Below are positions 17,669-26,687 of a DNA stretch of 64,000 bases, one piece after another. This stretch comes from Tsuneonella troitsensis. Lineage in GTDB: Bacteria > Pseudomonadota > Alphaproteobacteria > Sphingomonadales > Sphingomonadaceae. The position numbers and the translations under genes were made by a program. The stretch is from assembly GCF_001441535.1 (NCBI RefSeq), contig NZ_LMAU01000002.1, forward strand, positions 248,001 to 312,000, read 5' to 3'. Numbering within the stretch: position 1 is the first letter of the stretch; each line of letters starts with the position of its first letter. The notes under the pieces are model-generated. The model did not search any database. It saw nothing but the letters and a program-made list of their open reading frames with translations, and was not told the origin of the DNA.

Positions 17669-18301
17669 TTAGCCGGCTCGTTCGGTAGCCGCGGCGATCG
17701 CCCGGTGGAACGCTGCGACGTTGGCTGCCGGATCGCCGTTCCACACAGCTGCGGATACGGCGAGAAAGTCCGCGCCGGCGCTGACAAGCGGACCGCAATT
17801 GTCCGGCGTGATGCCGCCGATCGCAACGCAGGGAATTTCGAACAGTCCCTGCCACCAGGTCAGGAGTTCCGGTTCCGGTCGGTGCTCGCTCATTTTCGTG
17901 GTGCTCGGGAAGAAAGCCCCGAACGCGACGTAGTCCGCGCCGGCATCACCCGCCTCCATCGCAAGATGCCGACTGGCGTGGCAGGTGACCCCGATCTGCG
18001 CCTCGCGCCCCAGAATTTCACGCGCCTCGCGCACGTCTCCATCCGACTGGCCGAGATGGACGCCATCGGCACCGATGCGCTTGGTGAGGGCGACGCTGTC
18101 GTTGACGATGAAGGCGCAATCGTGCCCCGCGCAGATAGTCTGAAGCGGCGCCGCGAGGCGCGCTGCCTCGTGCTGATCCAGGCCTTTCACCCTGAACTGG
18201 AACGCCGCGACCGGTCCCGCGCCAAGCGCCGCTTCCAGCCTGACGGGAAAGTCACCTCCGACGTCCAAAGGAGATATCACATAGAGTTCGCTCGGCATCA
18301 T
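17669..18301 (-). CDS. thiE: thiamine phosphate synthase family protein
   Basis: A TIM-barrel protein of about 210 residues. ThiE joins HMP-PP and HET-P to make thiamine phosphate. Family landmarks are FQFRVKG, the phosphate site FIVNDS, GADGVHLGQSD, GVTCHASRH and VAIGGITPDN. Two adjacent ATGs at 18296-18301 make the start uncertain by one codon. No other thiamine gene and no TPP riboswitch is seen next to it. Some ThiE-like proteins are TenI-type, so the exact activity is likely but not certain. Confidence 0.85.
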   Translation of the reverse strand: MMPSELYVISPLDVGGDFPVRLEAALGAGPVAAFQFRVKGLDQHEAARLAAPLQTICAGHDCAFIVNDSVALTKRIGADGVHLGQSDGDVREAREILGREAQIGVTCHASRHLAMEAGDAGADYVAFGAFFPSTTKMSEHRPEPELLTWWQGLFEIPCVAIGGITPDNCGPLVSAGADFLAVSAAVWNGDPAANVAAFHRAIAAATERAG

Positions 18302-18352
18302 GGGCTGGCTAGGTAGCGGCCATTCAGGCAACCGCAAGCGGTAGAGGTGCGT

Positions 18353-18745
18353 ATGGGCAGCATGAAAGCTGTCTTCGCGCTCTCCGCTTCCGCCCTGATC
18401 GGTGCCTGCACCATGGTTCCGCCGCCCAACAGCACCCCGCCGCAACCGCAGGGCTACGCGGTTCCGTTCGATGTGCCGGTGCGCGTGGGCGACCTGGTCG
18501 TCACACCGAAGAAGATGGTGGAGGACAGTCGCTGCCCTATGAACGCCCGCTGTGTCTGGGCCGGGCGCGTTGTGGTGACCGCCCGGATAGTCGGCCCGGG
18601 GTTCTCCGACACCGCCGACCTGACGCTGGGCGAACCCTTCGGCACGAACGGCAAGATGCTCGCCCTCGTTAGCGTTCGGCCCGAGAAGACGACGCAGGCC
18701 GAGATTGGCCCGCGCGACTACCGCTTCGCCTTCGAAGCTCGCTGA
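18353..18745 (+). CDS. small lipoprotein, function unknown
   Basis: About 130 residues with a lipoprotein signal ending in LIGACT. The mature part has a Pro-rich linker and a compact domain containing CPMNARCVWAGRV, a Cys pair typical of a short disulfide-bonded beta domain seen in many uncharacterised exported proteins. Alternative starts exist: GTG at 18347 and ATG at 18362; the ATG at 18353 suits an AGAGG five bases upstream. Its TGA ends exactly where the convergent aldolase gene ends. Confidence 0.8.
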   Translation: MGSMKAVFALSASALIGACTMVPPPNSTPPQPQGYAVPFDVPVRVGDLVVTPKKMVEDSRCPMNARCVWAGRVVVTARIVGPGFSDTADLTLGEPFGTNGKMLALVSVRPEKTTQAEIGPRDYRFAFEAR

Positions 18746-19633
18746 TCAGGTAACGCTGGCGGCCTGAATACGGTCGATCGCTCCGCCGAGCACCGAGTCG
18801 AATTCGTCGTCGTTCTGCGTCGCGCGCAGGTCCTGCAGCAGGCCGCGGCTGAAACTGGCGATCATACCCTCGTTCGCCTCGAGCTTTTCGCACGCTTCGT
18901 CGGTGGAGAACCCGCCCGACAGCGCGACCACGCGCAGGACTTTCGGGTGGTCGACCAGCGGCTTGTAGAGGTTCGCTTCCACCGGGATCGAGAGCTTGAG
19001 CATCACCTGCTGGCCCTCGGGCAATGCGTCGAGATCCTTGAGGATTTCGGCCAGCAAAACCTGCTCACCTTCTCCGCGGTCGGCCGCCTTGATGTCGTAT
19101 TCGGGTTCGAGGATCGGCATCAGGCCGGCGGCAGTGATGCGCGCACCCTCGGCGAACTGCTGCCGAACCACCGCCGCGATGCCTTCTGCATCGTTCGACT
19201 TGATTACCGACCGCATCTTGGTGCCGAACACGCCCTTGGCCTTGGCGCGGGCAAGCAGGCTTTCGAGGTCGGGCATCGGTTTCATCAGCTGAACGCCGTT
19301 CGCCTCGTCTTCGAGGCCTTTATCCACCTTGAGGAAAGGGACCACCCCGCGCTCGGCGAGGCGTTCGGGCACCGGCTTGCCGCCGCTCATGCCGTCCATG
19401 GTCTTTTCGAACAGGATTGCGCCGATGACCTTGCCGTTGCCGAAGCACGGGCTCTCGATGATCCGGCTCCGCATGTCGTGGATCAAGGCGAACATCTCTT
19501 CCTCGCCGGTCCAGGATCCGTCTTCGATCCCGTATCCGGTCAACGCCTTGGGCGTCGATCCGCCCGATTGATCGAGTGCGGCGATGAAGCCCTCGCCGGT
19601 GGCGATGCGGTCGGTCATTTCAGCGTGATTCAT
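18746..19633 (-). CDS. class I fructose-bisphosphate aldolase
   Basis: A 295-residue class I (Schiff-base) aldolase of the short bacterial type, which interconverts fructose 1,6-bisphosphate with dihydroxyacetone phosphate and glyceraldehyde 3-phosphate. Recognisable segments are ALDQSGGSTPKAL near the N-terminus, FLKVDKG (with a lysine typical of the active site region), PILEPEYDI and MLKLSIP. It is the last gene of a tkt-gap-pgk cluster, lying 75 bases after the thioesterase gene. Its stop abuts the stop of the convergent lipoprotein gene with no bases between. Confidence 0.93.
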   Translation of the reverse strand: MNHAEMTDRIATGEGFIAALDQSGGSTPKALTGYGIEDGSWTGEEEMFALIHDMRSRIIESPCFGNGKVIGAILFEKTMDGMSGGKPVPERLAERGVVPFLKVDKGLEDEANGVQLMKPMPDLESLLARAKAKGVFGTKMRSVIKSNDAEGIAAVVRQQFAEGARITAAGLMPILEPEYDIKAADRGEGEQVLLAEILKDLDALPEGQQVMLKLSIPVEANLYKPLVDHPKVLRVVALSGGFSTDEACEKLEANEGMIASFSRGLLQDLRATQNDDEFDSVLGGAIDRIQAASVT

Positions 19634-19708
19634 CGTCGATCCTCAAGTCCGTGCATAGGTATGCGCGGGCGTCCGATAGCCACCTTGCGGGGCAGCGGCA
19701 ACCCGTGG

Positions 19709-20170
19709 TCAGGCGCGCTTGCCGACCTTGCGAATGATCCCGGTGAAACCGAAGACCGGCGCGCCGTCCGCCGTGATGGTGCCGCGCACGAATATCGTCT
19801 TGCCGCCGGCGCGCGTAACCTCTCCACGTGCTTCCATCCACTGCCCGACGCGGGCCGGATCCAGGAAATCGCAGCCCATTTGCAGGGTTACGGCGAAGTT
19901 GTCCTTCAGGTGATGCTCGGCAATCGAAAACAGCGCAAAGTCCGCGAATGTCATGAGGCAACCGCCATGCATGAAGCCGCCGCCATTCATGTGTTTCTGT
20001 TCGGCGCGGAAGGCGCAGACGATCTGACCGTCGTCCTCGGTGCGATAATAGAACGGACCGGCACGGGTTTCGAACGCATCGTGCGGCCAGTTCATCCAAC
20101 CGGCAAACTCGCCTTCCTCGATCACGCGGGGTCCGCGCGGCGACTGGGTGACGGCGGGTTCCTCGCTCAT
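19709..20170 (-). CDS. PaaI-family hotdog thioesterase
   Basis: A 153-residue hotdog-fold protein with the family core KHMNGGGFMHGGCLMTFADFA and a GTITADGAPVFGFTG strand region. Such enzymes hydrolyse acyl-CoA thioesters; the substrate cannot be predicted here. Its start overlaps the stop of pgk by four bases, so translation is coupled to a glycolytic gene. That is an odd neighbour for a thioesterase. Confidence 0.88.
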   Translation of the reverse strand: MSEEPAVTQSPRGPRVIEEGEFAGWMNWPHDAFETRAGPFYYRTEDDGQIVCAFRAEQKHMNGGGFMHGGCLMTFADFALFSIAEHHLKDNFAVTLQMGCDFLDPARVGQWMEARGEVTRAGGKTIFVRGTITADGAPVFGFTGIIRKVGKRA

Positions 20171-21366
20171 GACTGCAGTGCCTTCACACCCGGAAGCTCA
20201 CGGCCTTCCATCCATTCGAGGAACGCGCCTCCTGCCGTCGAGACATAGGTGAAATCTCCCGCCGCGCCGGCGTGATTGAGTGCCGCCACGGTGTCTCCTC
20301 CGCCGGCTACCGATACGAGGCTGCCATCCTGTGTCAGCGCGGCAGCCGTGCGCGCGAGAGCGACGGTCGCCTCGTCGAAGGGAGGCGTCTCGAAGGCACC
20401 GAGCGGGCCGTTCCAGACCAGGGTGCGGCAGGTCTTCAGAACATCGGCCAGTGCCTCGACTGCGGCAGGTCCGACGTCGAGGATCATTTCGTCGGCAGCG
20501 ACCTCGTGCACGTTGCAGGTCCGCAGAGAAGCCGGGTTGGCGGCGAACTCCTTCGCGACCACGACGTCATAAGGCAGGTGGACCGTGCAGCCGGCATGGT
20601 CGGCCTTGTCCATGATCGCGTTCGCCGTGGCGGCAAGATCGTGCTCGCACAGGGATTTCCCGACATCGACGCCGCGCGCTGCGAGGAACGTATTGGCCAT
20701 GCCCCCGCCGATGATGAGATGCTGGACTTTGGTGACGAGGTGTTCGAGCACCGCGAGCTTGCTCGAGACCTTGGCACCGCCGACGACCGCTACGACCGGC
20801 GTTTGCGGATTGCCGAGCGCGGCGTCGAGCGCCTTCAGTTCCTTTTCCATCGCTCGTCCCACGTAAGCCGGTAGCAGATGCGCGAGACCTTCGGTGGAGG
20901 CATGGGCACGGTGCGCGGCGGAAAAGGCATCGTTGACGTAGAAGTCGCCGTGCGCGGCGATCGCCTTGGCAAACTCGGGATCGTTCTGCTCCTCGCCGGG
21001 CCAGAACCGCACGTTGTCGAGCAGGCCGATGTCGCCGTCGCGCAGGATGCCGATCGATTGTGCGACCACCGGGCCGGAGACCTCGGGAATGAACATGATC
21101 TCGCGGCCCAGCACGCGCTCGGCATCGCCCATCACCATGCTGGTGCTCATCACCGAGCTTCGCTGACCCTTGGGCCGCCCGAAGTGGGCGAGCAGCAGCA
21201 CCTTGGCCCCGGCATCGGCCAGTTCCAAGATCGTCGGCGCGCTCGCCTCGACACGCGTGACGTCGCTAGCGCGCCCCTCGTCCATCGGCAGGTTGAGGTC
21301 CACGCGCACGAGCGCGACTTTGCCGCGCACGTCGCCCAGATCGTCGAGCGTCCGGAAGCCTGCCAT
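20167..21366 (-). CDS. pgk: phosphoglycerate kinase
   Basis: A 399-residue enzyme that transfers phosphate between 1,3-bisphosphoglycerate and ADP. Family motifs are VALVRVDLNLPMD at the N-terminus (VRxDxNVP type), LLLAHFGRPKG, AVVGGAKVSSKL and the nucleotide-site VAGGGDTVAAL. It follows gap by 12 bases and overlaps the thioesterase gene by four bases. Glycolysis/gluconeogenesis genes lie in the order tkt, gap, pgk, thioesterase, aldolase on one strand. Confidence 0.97.
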   Translation of the reverse strand: MAGFRTLDDLGDVRGKVALVRVDLNLPMDEGRASDVTRVEASAPTILELADAGAKVLLLAHFGRPKGQRSSVMSTSMVMGDAERVLGREIMFIPEVSGPVVAQSIGILRDGDIGLLDNVRFWPGEEQNDPEFAKAIAAHGDFYVNDAFSAAHRAHASTEGLAHLLPAYVGRAMEKELKALDAALGNPQTPVVAVVGGAKVSSKLAVLEHLVTKVQHLIIGGGMANTFLAARGVDVGKSLCEHDLAATANAIMDKADHAGCTVHLPYDVVVAKEFAANPASLRTCNVHEVAADEMILDVGPAAVEALADVLKTCRTLVWNGPLGAFETPPFDEATVALARTAAALTQDGSLVSVAGGGDTVAALNHAGAAGDFTYVSTAGGAFLEWMEGRELPGVKALQS

Positions 21367-21378
21367 TGGTATCGTTCC

Positions 21379-22386
21379 TTAGATGAACTTCGCCATCACT
21401 CCGGCGGTATCGATCATGCGGTTGGAGAAGCCCCACTCGTTGTCGTACCAGCTGACGACACGGGCGAGCTTGCTTTCGAGAACGGCCGTTTCCAGCGAAT
21501 CGACGGTAGAAGACGCCGGGTAGTGATTGAAATCGCTCGAAACCAGGGGCTGGTCGGTATAGTCGAGAACGCCCTTCATCGGACCGTCCGCCGCAGCCTT
21601 GAGCGCGGCATTGATCTCTTCGACCGATGTGTCGCGACCCGGCACGAAGACCAGATCGACCATCGATACGTTCGGCGTCGGGACCCGGACCGAGCTGCCG
21701 TCGAGCTTGCCCTTCAGTTCGGGTAGGACCAGTCCGACCGCGCGGGCGGCGCCGGTGGTCGTCGGGATCATGTTCTGCGCCCCGCCGCGCGCGCGGCGCA
21801 GATCGCTGTGGATCTGGTCGAGCATGCGCTGGTCGTTGGTGTAGCTGTGGATCGTGGTCATGAACCCGCGCTCGATCCCGATGGTGTCGTTCAGCACCTT
21901 CGCGACCGGGGCGAGGCAGTTGGTGGTGCAGCTGGCGTTTGAGATGATCACGTCTTCGGCGGTCAGCGTGTCGTGGTTGACGCCGTAAACGATCGTCTTG
22001 CTGACGCCCGTCGCCGGGGCCGAGATTAGGACCCGCTTGGCGCCTGCTGAAAGGTGCGGGCGCGCGCCTTCGTCCGACTGGAAGAAACCGGTGCACTCCA
22101 TCACCAGGTCGATGCCGTTGTCGCCATGCGGTAGCTTGCCGGGATCGCGCTCGGCGGTCACGTGAATGCGCTTGCCGTTGACGATCAGGTCGTTGCCGTC
22201 GGTGTCCACCTTGCCGGGGAACCGGCCGTGCGTGCTGTCGAAACCGAACAGGACGGCGTTCGACGCCGTGTCGGCGAGGTCGTTGATCGACACCAGTTCA
22301 AGGTCGTGGTCGCTGCGCTCGAGAATGGCACGCGCGACGAGTCGCCCGATGCGTCCGAAACCGTTGATCGCAACCTTGGTCGCCAT
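21379..22386 (-). CDS. gap: glyceraldehyde-3-phosphate dehydrogenase, type I
   Basis: A 335-residue NAD(P)-dependent enzyme. The dinucleotide-binding start [11 protein letters not shown] and the catalytic SNASCTTNC with Cys153 are present, followed by the substrate-binding HSYTNDQ region and [11 protein letters not shown] near the end. The ATG at 22384-22386 is preceded by AGGAG, and matches the family start; upstream frame extension is not homologous. It lies 14 bases downstream of tkt. Confidence 0.97.
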   Translation of the reverse strand: MATKVAINGFGRIGRLVARAILERSDHDLELVSINDLADTASNAVLFGFDSTHGRFPGKVDTDGNDLIVNGKRIHVTAERDPGKLPHGDNGIDLVMECTGFFQSDEGARPHLSAGAKRVLISAPATGVSKTIVYGVNHDTLTAEDVIISNASCTTNCLAPVAKVLNDTIGIERGFMTTIHSYTNDQRMLDQIHSDLRRARGGAQNMIPTTTGAARAVGLVLPELKGKLDGSSVRVPTPNVSMVDLVFVPGRDTSVEEINAALKAAADGPMKGVLDYTDQPLVSSDFNHYPASSTVDSLETAVLESKLARVVSWYDNEWGFSNRMIDTAGVMAKFI

Positions 22387-22400
22387 GTGAAAAGCTCCTG

Positions 22401-24386
22401 CTAAATACCGAGTTTTGCTGTGATTTTTGGAACGATAGCTTCGGCGGTGAAGCCGAACTTCGCGTAAAGGTCTTCCGCCGGGGCGGAGGCGCCGAACCGG
22501 TCGAGGCCGATCCGCAGTCCGTTTGTCATAGTGTAACGGTCCCAGCCCAGCGTCGATCCCGCCTCTATGGAAACGCGCAGTAGTTGCTCCGGCGGGACGT
22601 TCGGCAGCAGTTCGTCCTTGTAGGACTGCGGCTGCGCCTCGAACAGTTCCATGCAAGGCATCGACACCACGTCCGCCCCGATGCCCTGCGCTTCGAGCGC
22701 ATCGGCCGTCGCCACGGCGACCTCAACTTCGGAGCCGGTGGCGATCAGGATCACCTTGCGCTCCGCTTTCGCGGCGCGAAGGCGGTAGGCGCCTTTCGCG
22801 CTGAGGTTGCCGCCCTCGCTGCGGAGCTGCGGCAGGTTCTGGCGGCTCAGGGCCAGGACCGAGGGCGTCTCCGGCGTCGACAGCGCGAGTGCCCAGCACT
22901 CGGCGGTCTCGATCGTGTCGCATGGGCGGAACACGTTGAGGTTCGGTATCAGCCGCAGGCTCATCAGTTGCTCGACGGGCTGGTGCGTGGGACCATCCTC
23001 GCCAAGACCGATGCTGTCGTGGGTGAATACGTAGATCGCCCGCGTCTGCTGCAATGCGCTCAGGCGAACGGCGTTGCGGCAATAGTCGCTGAAGATCAGG
23101 AACGTGCCGCCATAGGGGATCACGCCGCCGTGCAGCGCCATCCCGTTCATCGCGCAGGCCATGCCGAACTCGCGGATGCCGTAGTAGAGGTAACGCCCGG
23201 CATAGTCGCCAGCGGTCAGCGGCGATGTCGCCTTGGTCTTGGTATTGTTCGAACCCGTGAGGTCGGCCGAGCCGCCGATCATCGCGGGGATCGCGGCGGT
23301 CAGCACTTCCAGCGCCATCTCGCTCGCCTTGCGGGTGGCGACCGTCTTTGGCTCGGCGAGCAGGCCTGCGATGTACTCGTCGAGGGCATTGGTGACGAAT
23401 TCACCCCTCATTCGAGCGCTGAATTCTGCGCCAAGGCCTGACGAATCAAGCCTGGCCTGCCAATCGGCGTGCAGGGCCTTGCCGCGCTCACCCGTCGCGC
23501 GCCAATCGGCGAGTATTTCGGCGGGTACCTCGAAGGGCTTTGCCGTCCATCCAAGCTCGGTACGAGCGGCGGCAACTTCATCGTTACCCAAGGCGGCGCC
23601 GTGGACTCCGCTGGTGCCCTGCTTGTTAGGGGCGCCCTTGCCGATCACGGTGCGACACTCGACCAGCACCGGCTTGTCGGTGAACGCCGCCGCTTCGCCC
23701 AGTGCGCGGTCGATGTCGGCGAAATCGTGACCGTCGCACGCGATCACGTGCCAGCCCGAGGCTCGATAGCGCGCCGGGATATCTTCGCAGGTCGAAAGCG
23801 AAGTCGACCCGTCGATCGTGATGCTGTTGGAATCCCACAGCACCTTGAGCCGACCGAGACCGAGATGTCCGGCGAGGCCGATCGCCTCGTGATTGACGCC
23901 TTCCATCAGGCACCCGTCGCCCGCCACTACCCAGGTATCGTGATCGACTATGTCGGTGCCGTAATGTGCGTTCAGGTGCCGCTCGGCGATCGCCATGCCC
24001 ACCGCCATCGCCAGGCCCTGACCGAGCGGACCCGTCGTGCACTCGACCCCGTCGAGGAGGAAATTCTCAGGATGGCCGGCGCAGGGGCTGCCCAGCTTGC
24101 GGAAATTGGCGATGTCCTCGATCGTCGGACGTTCGTAGCCCGACAGGTAGAGCAGGCTGTAGATCAGCATCGATCCGTGGCCTGCCGACAGTACGAACCG
24201 ATCGCGATCCGCCCAGTCGGGCGCGCTCGGATCGAACTTCAGATATTTCGAGAAGAGCACGGTGGCGACGTCGGCCATGCCCATCGGCATTCCGGGGTGC
24301 CCCGAATTCGCAGCCTGGACCGCGTCCATCGAAAGCGCGCGGATGGCGTTGGCCATCGGCGCCAGGAGGGCGGGGTTCGGCGTCAT
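22401..24386 (-). CDS. tkt: transketolase
   Basis: A 661-residue thiamine diphosphate enzyme of the pentose phosphate pathway. The cofactor motif [13 protein letters not shown]...DSNSI is clear (GDG...N), and the middle domain has MAMNG-like [13 protein letters not shown] and [19 protein letters not shown]. The C-terminal domain closes the protein at family length. It is the promoter-proximal gene of the central-carbon operon; a 174-base divergent region separates it from the zapA unit. Confidence 0.97.
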   Translation of the reverse strand: MTPNPALLAPMANAIRALSMDAVQAANSGHPGMPMGMADVATVLFSKYLKFDPSAPDWADRDRFVLSAGHGSMLIYSLLYLSGYERPTIEDIANFRKLGSPCAGHPENFLLDGVECTTGPLGQGLAMAVGMAIAERHLNAHYGTDIVDHDTWVVAGDGCLMEGVNHEAIGLAGHLGLGRLKVLWDSNSITIDGSTSLSTCEDIPARYRASGWHVIACDGHDFADIDRALGEAAAFTDKPVLVECRTVIGKGAPNKQGTSGVHGAALGNDEVAAARTELGWTAKPFEVPAEILADWRATGERGKALHADWQARLDSSGLGAEFSARMRGEFVTNALDEYIAGLLAEPKTVATRKASEMALEVLTAAIPAMIGGSADLTGSNNTKTKATSPLTAGDYAGRYLYYGIREFGMACAMNGMALHGGVIPYGGTFLIFSDYCRNAVRLSALQQTRAIYVFTHDSIGLGEDGPTHQPVEQLMSLRLIPNLNVFRPCDTIETAECWALALSTPETPSVLALSRQNLPQLRSEGGNLSAKGAYRLRAAKAERKVILIATGSEVEVAVATADALEAQGIGADVVSMPCMELFEAQPQSYKDELLPNVPPEQLLRVSIEAGSTLGWDRYTMTNGLRIGLDRFGASAPAEDLYAKFGFTAEAIVPKITAKLGI

Positions 24387-24560
24387 CGCGGCAGGGCTCC
24401 TCGGCAGGCGATTCGGTTGCGCGCCGACCCCTTCGCGGACGGGTCGGGCAAGGTCAAGGCAAGTGCCCCGCTAGTTCCCGGCGCAGGTGGCCGAAGTCAG
24501 TTATCAACAGGCCCCGGCAACCCTTTGCACCGGCGCGGGATTGGCGGTAAATCGGTGCGC

Positions 24561-24758
24561 ATGTCGGGGGATCGAAGCGAAGCCGCGGTGCAAAGGATCG
24601 AAGCCGCGCTCGCGCGTATCGCCCGCGCAGCGGATGCCGCGCCCCCCGCATCTCCGGCCAACGTCCTCGCGCTGGTGGACAAGCACGAATCGCTCCGCGA
24701 AACCGTTGCCCAGGCGATCGCCGAACTCGACAAGGTTCTGGCGGAGCTCGAGCAGTGA
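24561..24758 (+). CDS. small coiled-coil protein encoded with zapA (possible ZauP counterpart)
   Basis: A 65-residue protein starting at ATG 24561. It is Ala/Glu/Leu-rich with heptad-like spacing and ends in AELDKVLAELEQ, so it should form a coiled coil. Its stop overlaps the GTG start of zapA (GTGA), a tight translational coupling. In Caulobacter a coiled-coil partner of ZapA, named ZauP, is encoded beside zapA; gene order and character fit that role here. The homology itself is untested. Confidence 0.75.
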   Translation: MSGDRSEAAVQRIEAALARIARAADAAPPASPANVLALVDKHESLRETVAQAIAELDKVLAELEQ

Positions 24759-25321
24759 GCGAGGTCGCCCTCAAGATCGGCGGTCGCACCTATCGGGTCG
24801 CATGCGCCGCGGGCGAGGAAGACCGGGTCAAGCGCCTCGGCAAGACGATCGACGAGAAGCTCGCCACGATGGGCCCTTCCGCCGGGCCGGGCGAGCAGAA
24901 CATGCTGTTCGCAGCCCTCCTCCTGGCCGACGAGGTGCAGGAAGCGCGCGACGGTGGCGCAGGCGCGGCTCCTTCTGTCGACAGCGAAGCCGAAGCCCAG
25001 GCCAATGCCGCGCTCAGCGAGACGATCGCTGAGCTGGAAGCGGAGATTGCCCGGTTGCAGTCCGCAGCCGCCGAGACCGAAAGGCAATTGAAAGACGCTT
25101 CCGACCGTGAGACCGGGTTGCGCGAGCAGATCGACAGGCAGGACGCCGAGGCGGTCCGGCACCAGTCCGAAATTACCGAATTGCGCGCGGCGCAAGCAGC
25201 CGCGGAGGCCGTGCGACCTACCGGCGAAGACCTCGGTTCGCTCGCCCCTGCGCTCGAAGGACTGGCACAAATGCTCGAAGAATGTGCCGACAAGCTTGAG
25301 AGACGGTCCGCGGACGCCTAG
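24755..25321 (+). CDS. zapA: cell division protein ZapA, long form
   Basis: A 188-residue ZapA-like protein. The N-terminal globular part has the family pattern LKIGGRTYRVACAAGEEDRVKRLG and the helix AALLLADEV. The C-terminal part is a long Glu/Ala/Gln-rich coiled coil, making it longer than the usual 100-120 residues. ZapA cross-links FtsZ filaments in the Z-ring. The start is GTG, overlapped with the stop of the preceding small gene. A non-coding RNA region and ygfA follow, the order commonly seen in proteobacteria. Confidence 0.9.
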   Translation: MSEVALKIGGRTYRVACAAGEEDRVKRLGKTIDEKLATMGPSAGPGEQNMLFAALLLADEVQEARDGGAGAAPSVDSEAEAQANAALSETIAELEAEIARLQSAAAETERQLKDASDRETGLREQIDRQDAEAVRHQSEITELRAAQAAAEAVRPTGEDLGSLAPALEGLAQMLEECADKLERRSADA

Positions 25322-25357
25322 ATAGGACGCGGCGGGACTGCCCGGCACGAGCCGCAT

Positions 25358-25510
25358 CAAAATCCCCGGGGCTATAAGCAAATCTAGGGAGCTGTCCCTG
25401 CCCTGGCGACCGGGTTCGTCCCGGGGACCGGGGTACATGGTTCCCACCTGACGTTGAGGCGTCGGAGGATTTCGGGGCAAACGACCCATGGTGGTTCCGC
25501 CACACCACCT
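25358..25510 (+). ncRNA. ssrS: 6S RNA (ssrS) candidate
   Basis: The 327-base gap between zapA and ygfA has no good reading frame but strong complementarity. GACCGGG and CCCGGGGACC close a terminal hairpin, and flanking segments (GGGAGCTGTCCCTG upstream, CATGGTTCCCACC and CCCATGGTGG downstream) can make an extended imperfect rod. zapA-ssrS-ygfA is the standard location of 6S RNA, which binds housekeeping RNA polymerase. Ends are approximate. The rest of the gap (25511-25640) holds two or three further small hairpins. Confidence 0.6.
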
Positions 25511-25648
25511 GCTGCGCCTCAAGCGCCGGCGGCCGCGTCCGCAGCCTTGGCTTTCCTCGCTCAAACGACCTAAAGGTCGCGTCGCTGCGGGCGGGCGTTC
25601 GCCCTTGCGGGCTGATGCCCGATAGTCTGTTCCTGGAGCGATGATCCT

Positions 25649-26218
25649 TTGACGAAAGCAGAAATCCGCCGAAAACTGAGGGCCGAACGCCTTGCCCACG
25701 CCCAGGCGCTGCCCATGCAAGTGCGCGCGCTGGTATTCCACCGCCCTCCCCGCCCGGCACTGGAGATGGTGCCCGAAGGCGCGAGCGTCGGCCTGTACCA
25801 CGCCGTCAAGGGTGAAGCGCCTGCGGGCGGTTACGCCCGGTTCTTTGCCGAGCACGGGTATCCTATCGCCCTGCCGTGGTTCGCAGACCGCGATGCGCCG
25901 ATGTCCTTTCGCGTTCATTCCGACCCGTTCGACGGTGACGATCTCGTCGATGGTCCCTTCGGCCTGCAACCGAACGAGGACGCCGCCGAGATCGTGCCGC
26001 AGGTCTTGATCGTCCCGCTTCTGGCCTTCACGCCCGACGGACGGAGGCTGGGCCAGGGCGGCGGGCACTACGACCGCTGGCTCGCCGCGCATCCAGGCAC
26101 CGTGACGATCGGACTGGCCTGGGACATACAGGAAGTCGCCGACCTGCCGCACGAACCGCACGACGTGGCGCTGAGCGCGGTCGTCACCCCCACTCGCATC
26201 CTGGGACCCTTCGCATGA
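25649..26218 (+). CDS. ygfA: 5-formyltetrahydrofolate cyclo-ligase
   Basis: A 189-residue enzyme that converts 5-formyl-THF to 5,10-methenyl-THF with ATP. The C-terminal signature GRRLGQGGGHYDRWL is typical, and the N-terminus (KAEIRRKLRAERLA) is Arg/Lys-rich as in the family. The start is apparently TTG at 25649; the nearby ATG at 25641 runs into a stop after three codons. It lies downstream of the 6S-like RNA and overlaps the next gene by four bases. Confidence 0.93.
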   Translation: MTKAEIRRKLRAERLAHAQALPMQVRALVFHRPPRPALEMVPEGASVGLYHAVKGEAPAGGYARFFAEHGYPIALPWFADRDAPMSFRVHSDPFDGDDLVDGPFGLQPNEDAAEIVPQVLIVPLLAFTPDGRRLGQGGGHYDRWLAAHPGTVTIGLAWDIQEVADLPHEPHDVALSAVVTPTRILGPFA

Positions 26219-26430
26219 GAACCGAGCCGACGCTGCGCATCCCGCTGGGCATTCTGGCCCTTCTGGCCGGGCTGACCGCCTACGCGCTGGTCATCGCGCG
26301 TTATGCGCCCGAGATCATCGGCGACTGGCCGGCGCTGGCGCAGGCCGTCGTCTATTTGGTTCTGGGGATCGTATGGCTCTTGCCGCTCAGGCGGTTCATC
26401 CTGTGGATGGAAACCGGCCGCTGGGGCTGA
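26215..26430 (+). CDS. DUF2842 small membrane protein
   Basis: A 71-residue protein with two hydrophobic helices (about residues 10-30 and 42-58) and a C-terminus RRFILWMETGRW. This pattern is that of the DUF2842 family of alphaproteobacteria, whose function is unknown. The ATG overlaps the ygfA stop by four bases, so the two are translationally coupled. Confidence 0.85.
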   Translation: MRTEPTLRIPLGILALLAGLTAYALVIARYAPEIIGDWPALAQAVVYLVLGIVWLLPLRRFILWMETGRWG

Positions 26431-26444
26431 AAAAAGGTCCCAAG

Positions 26445-26521
26445 TGGCGCGAGTGACGGGGCTCGAACCCGCGACCTCCGGCGTGACAGGCCGGCACTCT
26501 AACCAACTGAGCTACACCCGC
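26445..26521 (-). tRNA. tRNA-Asp (anticodon GTC)
   Basis: The minus strand gives a 77-base cloverleaf: acceptor GCGGGTG with CACTCGC, D loop AGCTCAGTTGGTTAGAG, anticodon stem CCGGC/GCCGG around CTGTCAC (anticodon GTC), T loop GGTTCGAGCC and encoded CCA. A run of six T follows shortly after the 3' end on this strand, which could aid termination. Confidence 0.96.
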
Positions 26522-26687
26522 GCATCCGGGGCTTGCACCGCTTGGGAGCAGCGCCACTAGGGCGTGATCGGAGGCCTGTCAACAGCCGCAGGCGCCCCTT
26601 TTTGCCGCTTATCCGTCCACCGAAAATTAACCATGTCGGGCCATTGTCCACCTGCCCCGGCCGCGGGGCTTGGGGGGACTTCGGATC

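Noticed and set aside
17593-18346. A TPP riboswitch in front of thiE
   Set aside because: Only about 45 bases separate thiE from the divergent lipoprotein gene, and no THI-box motif is visible.
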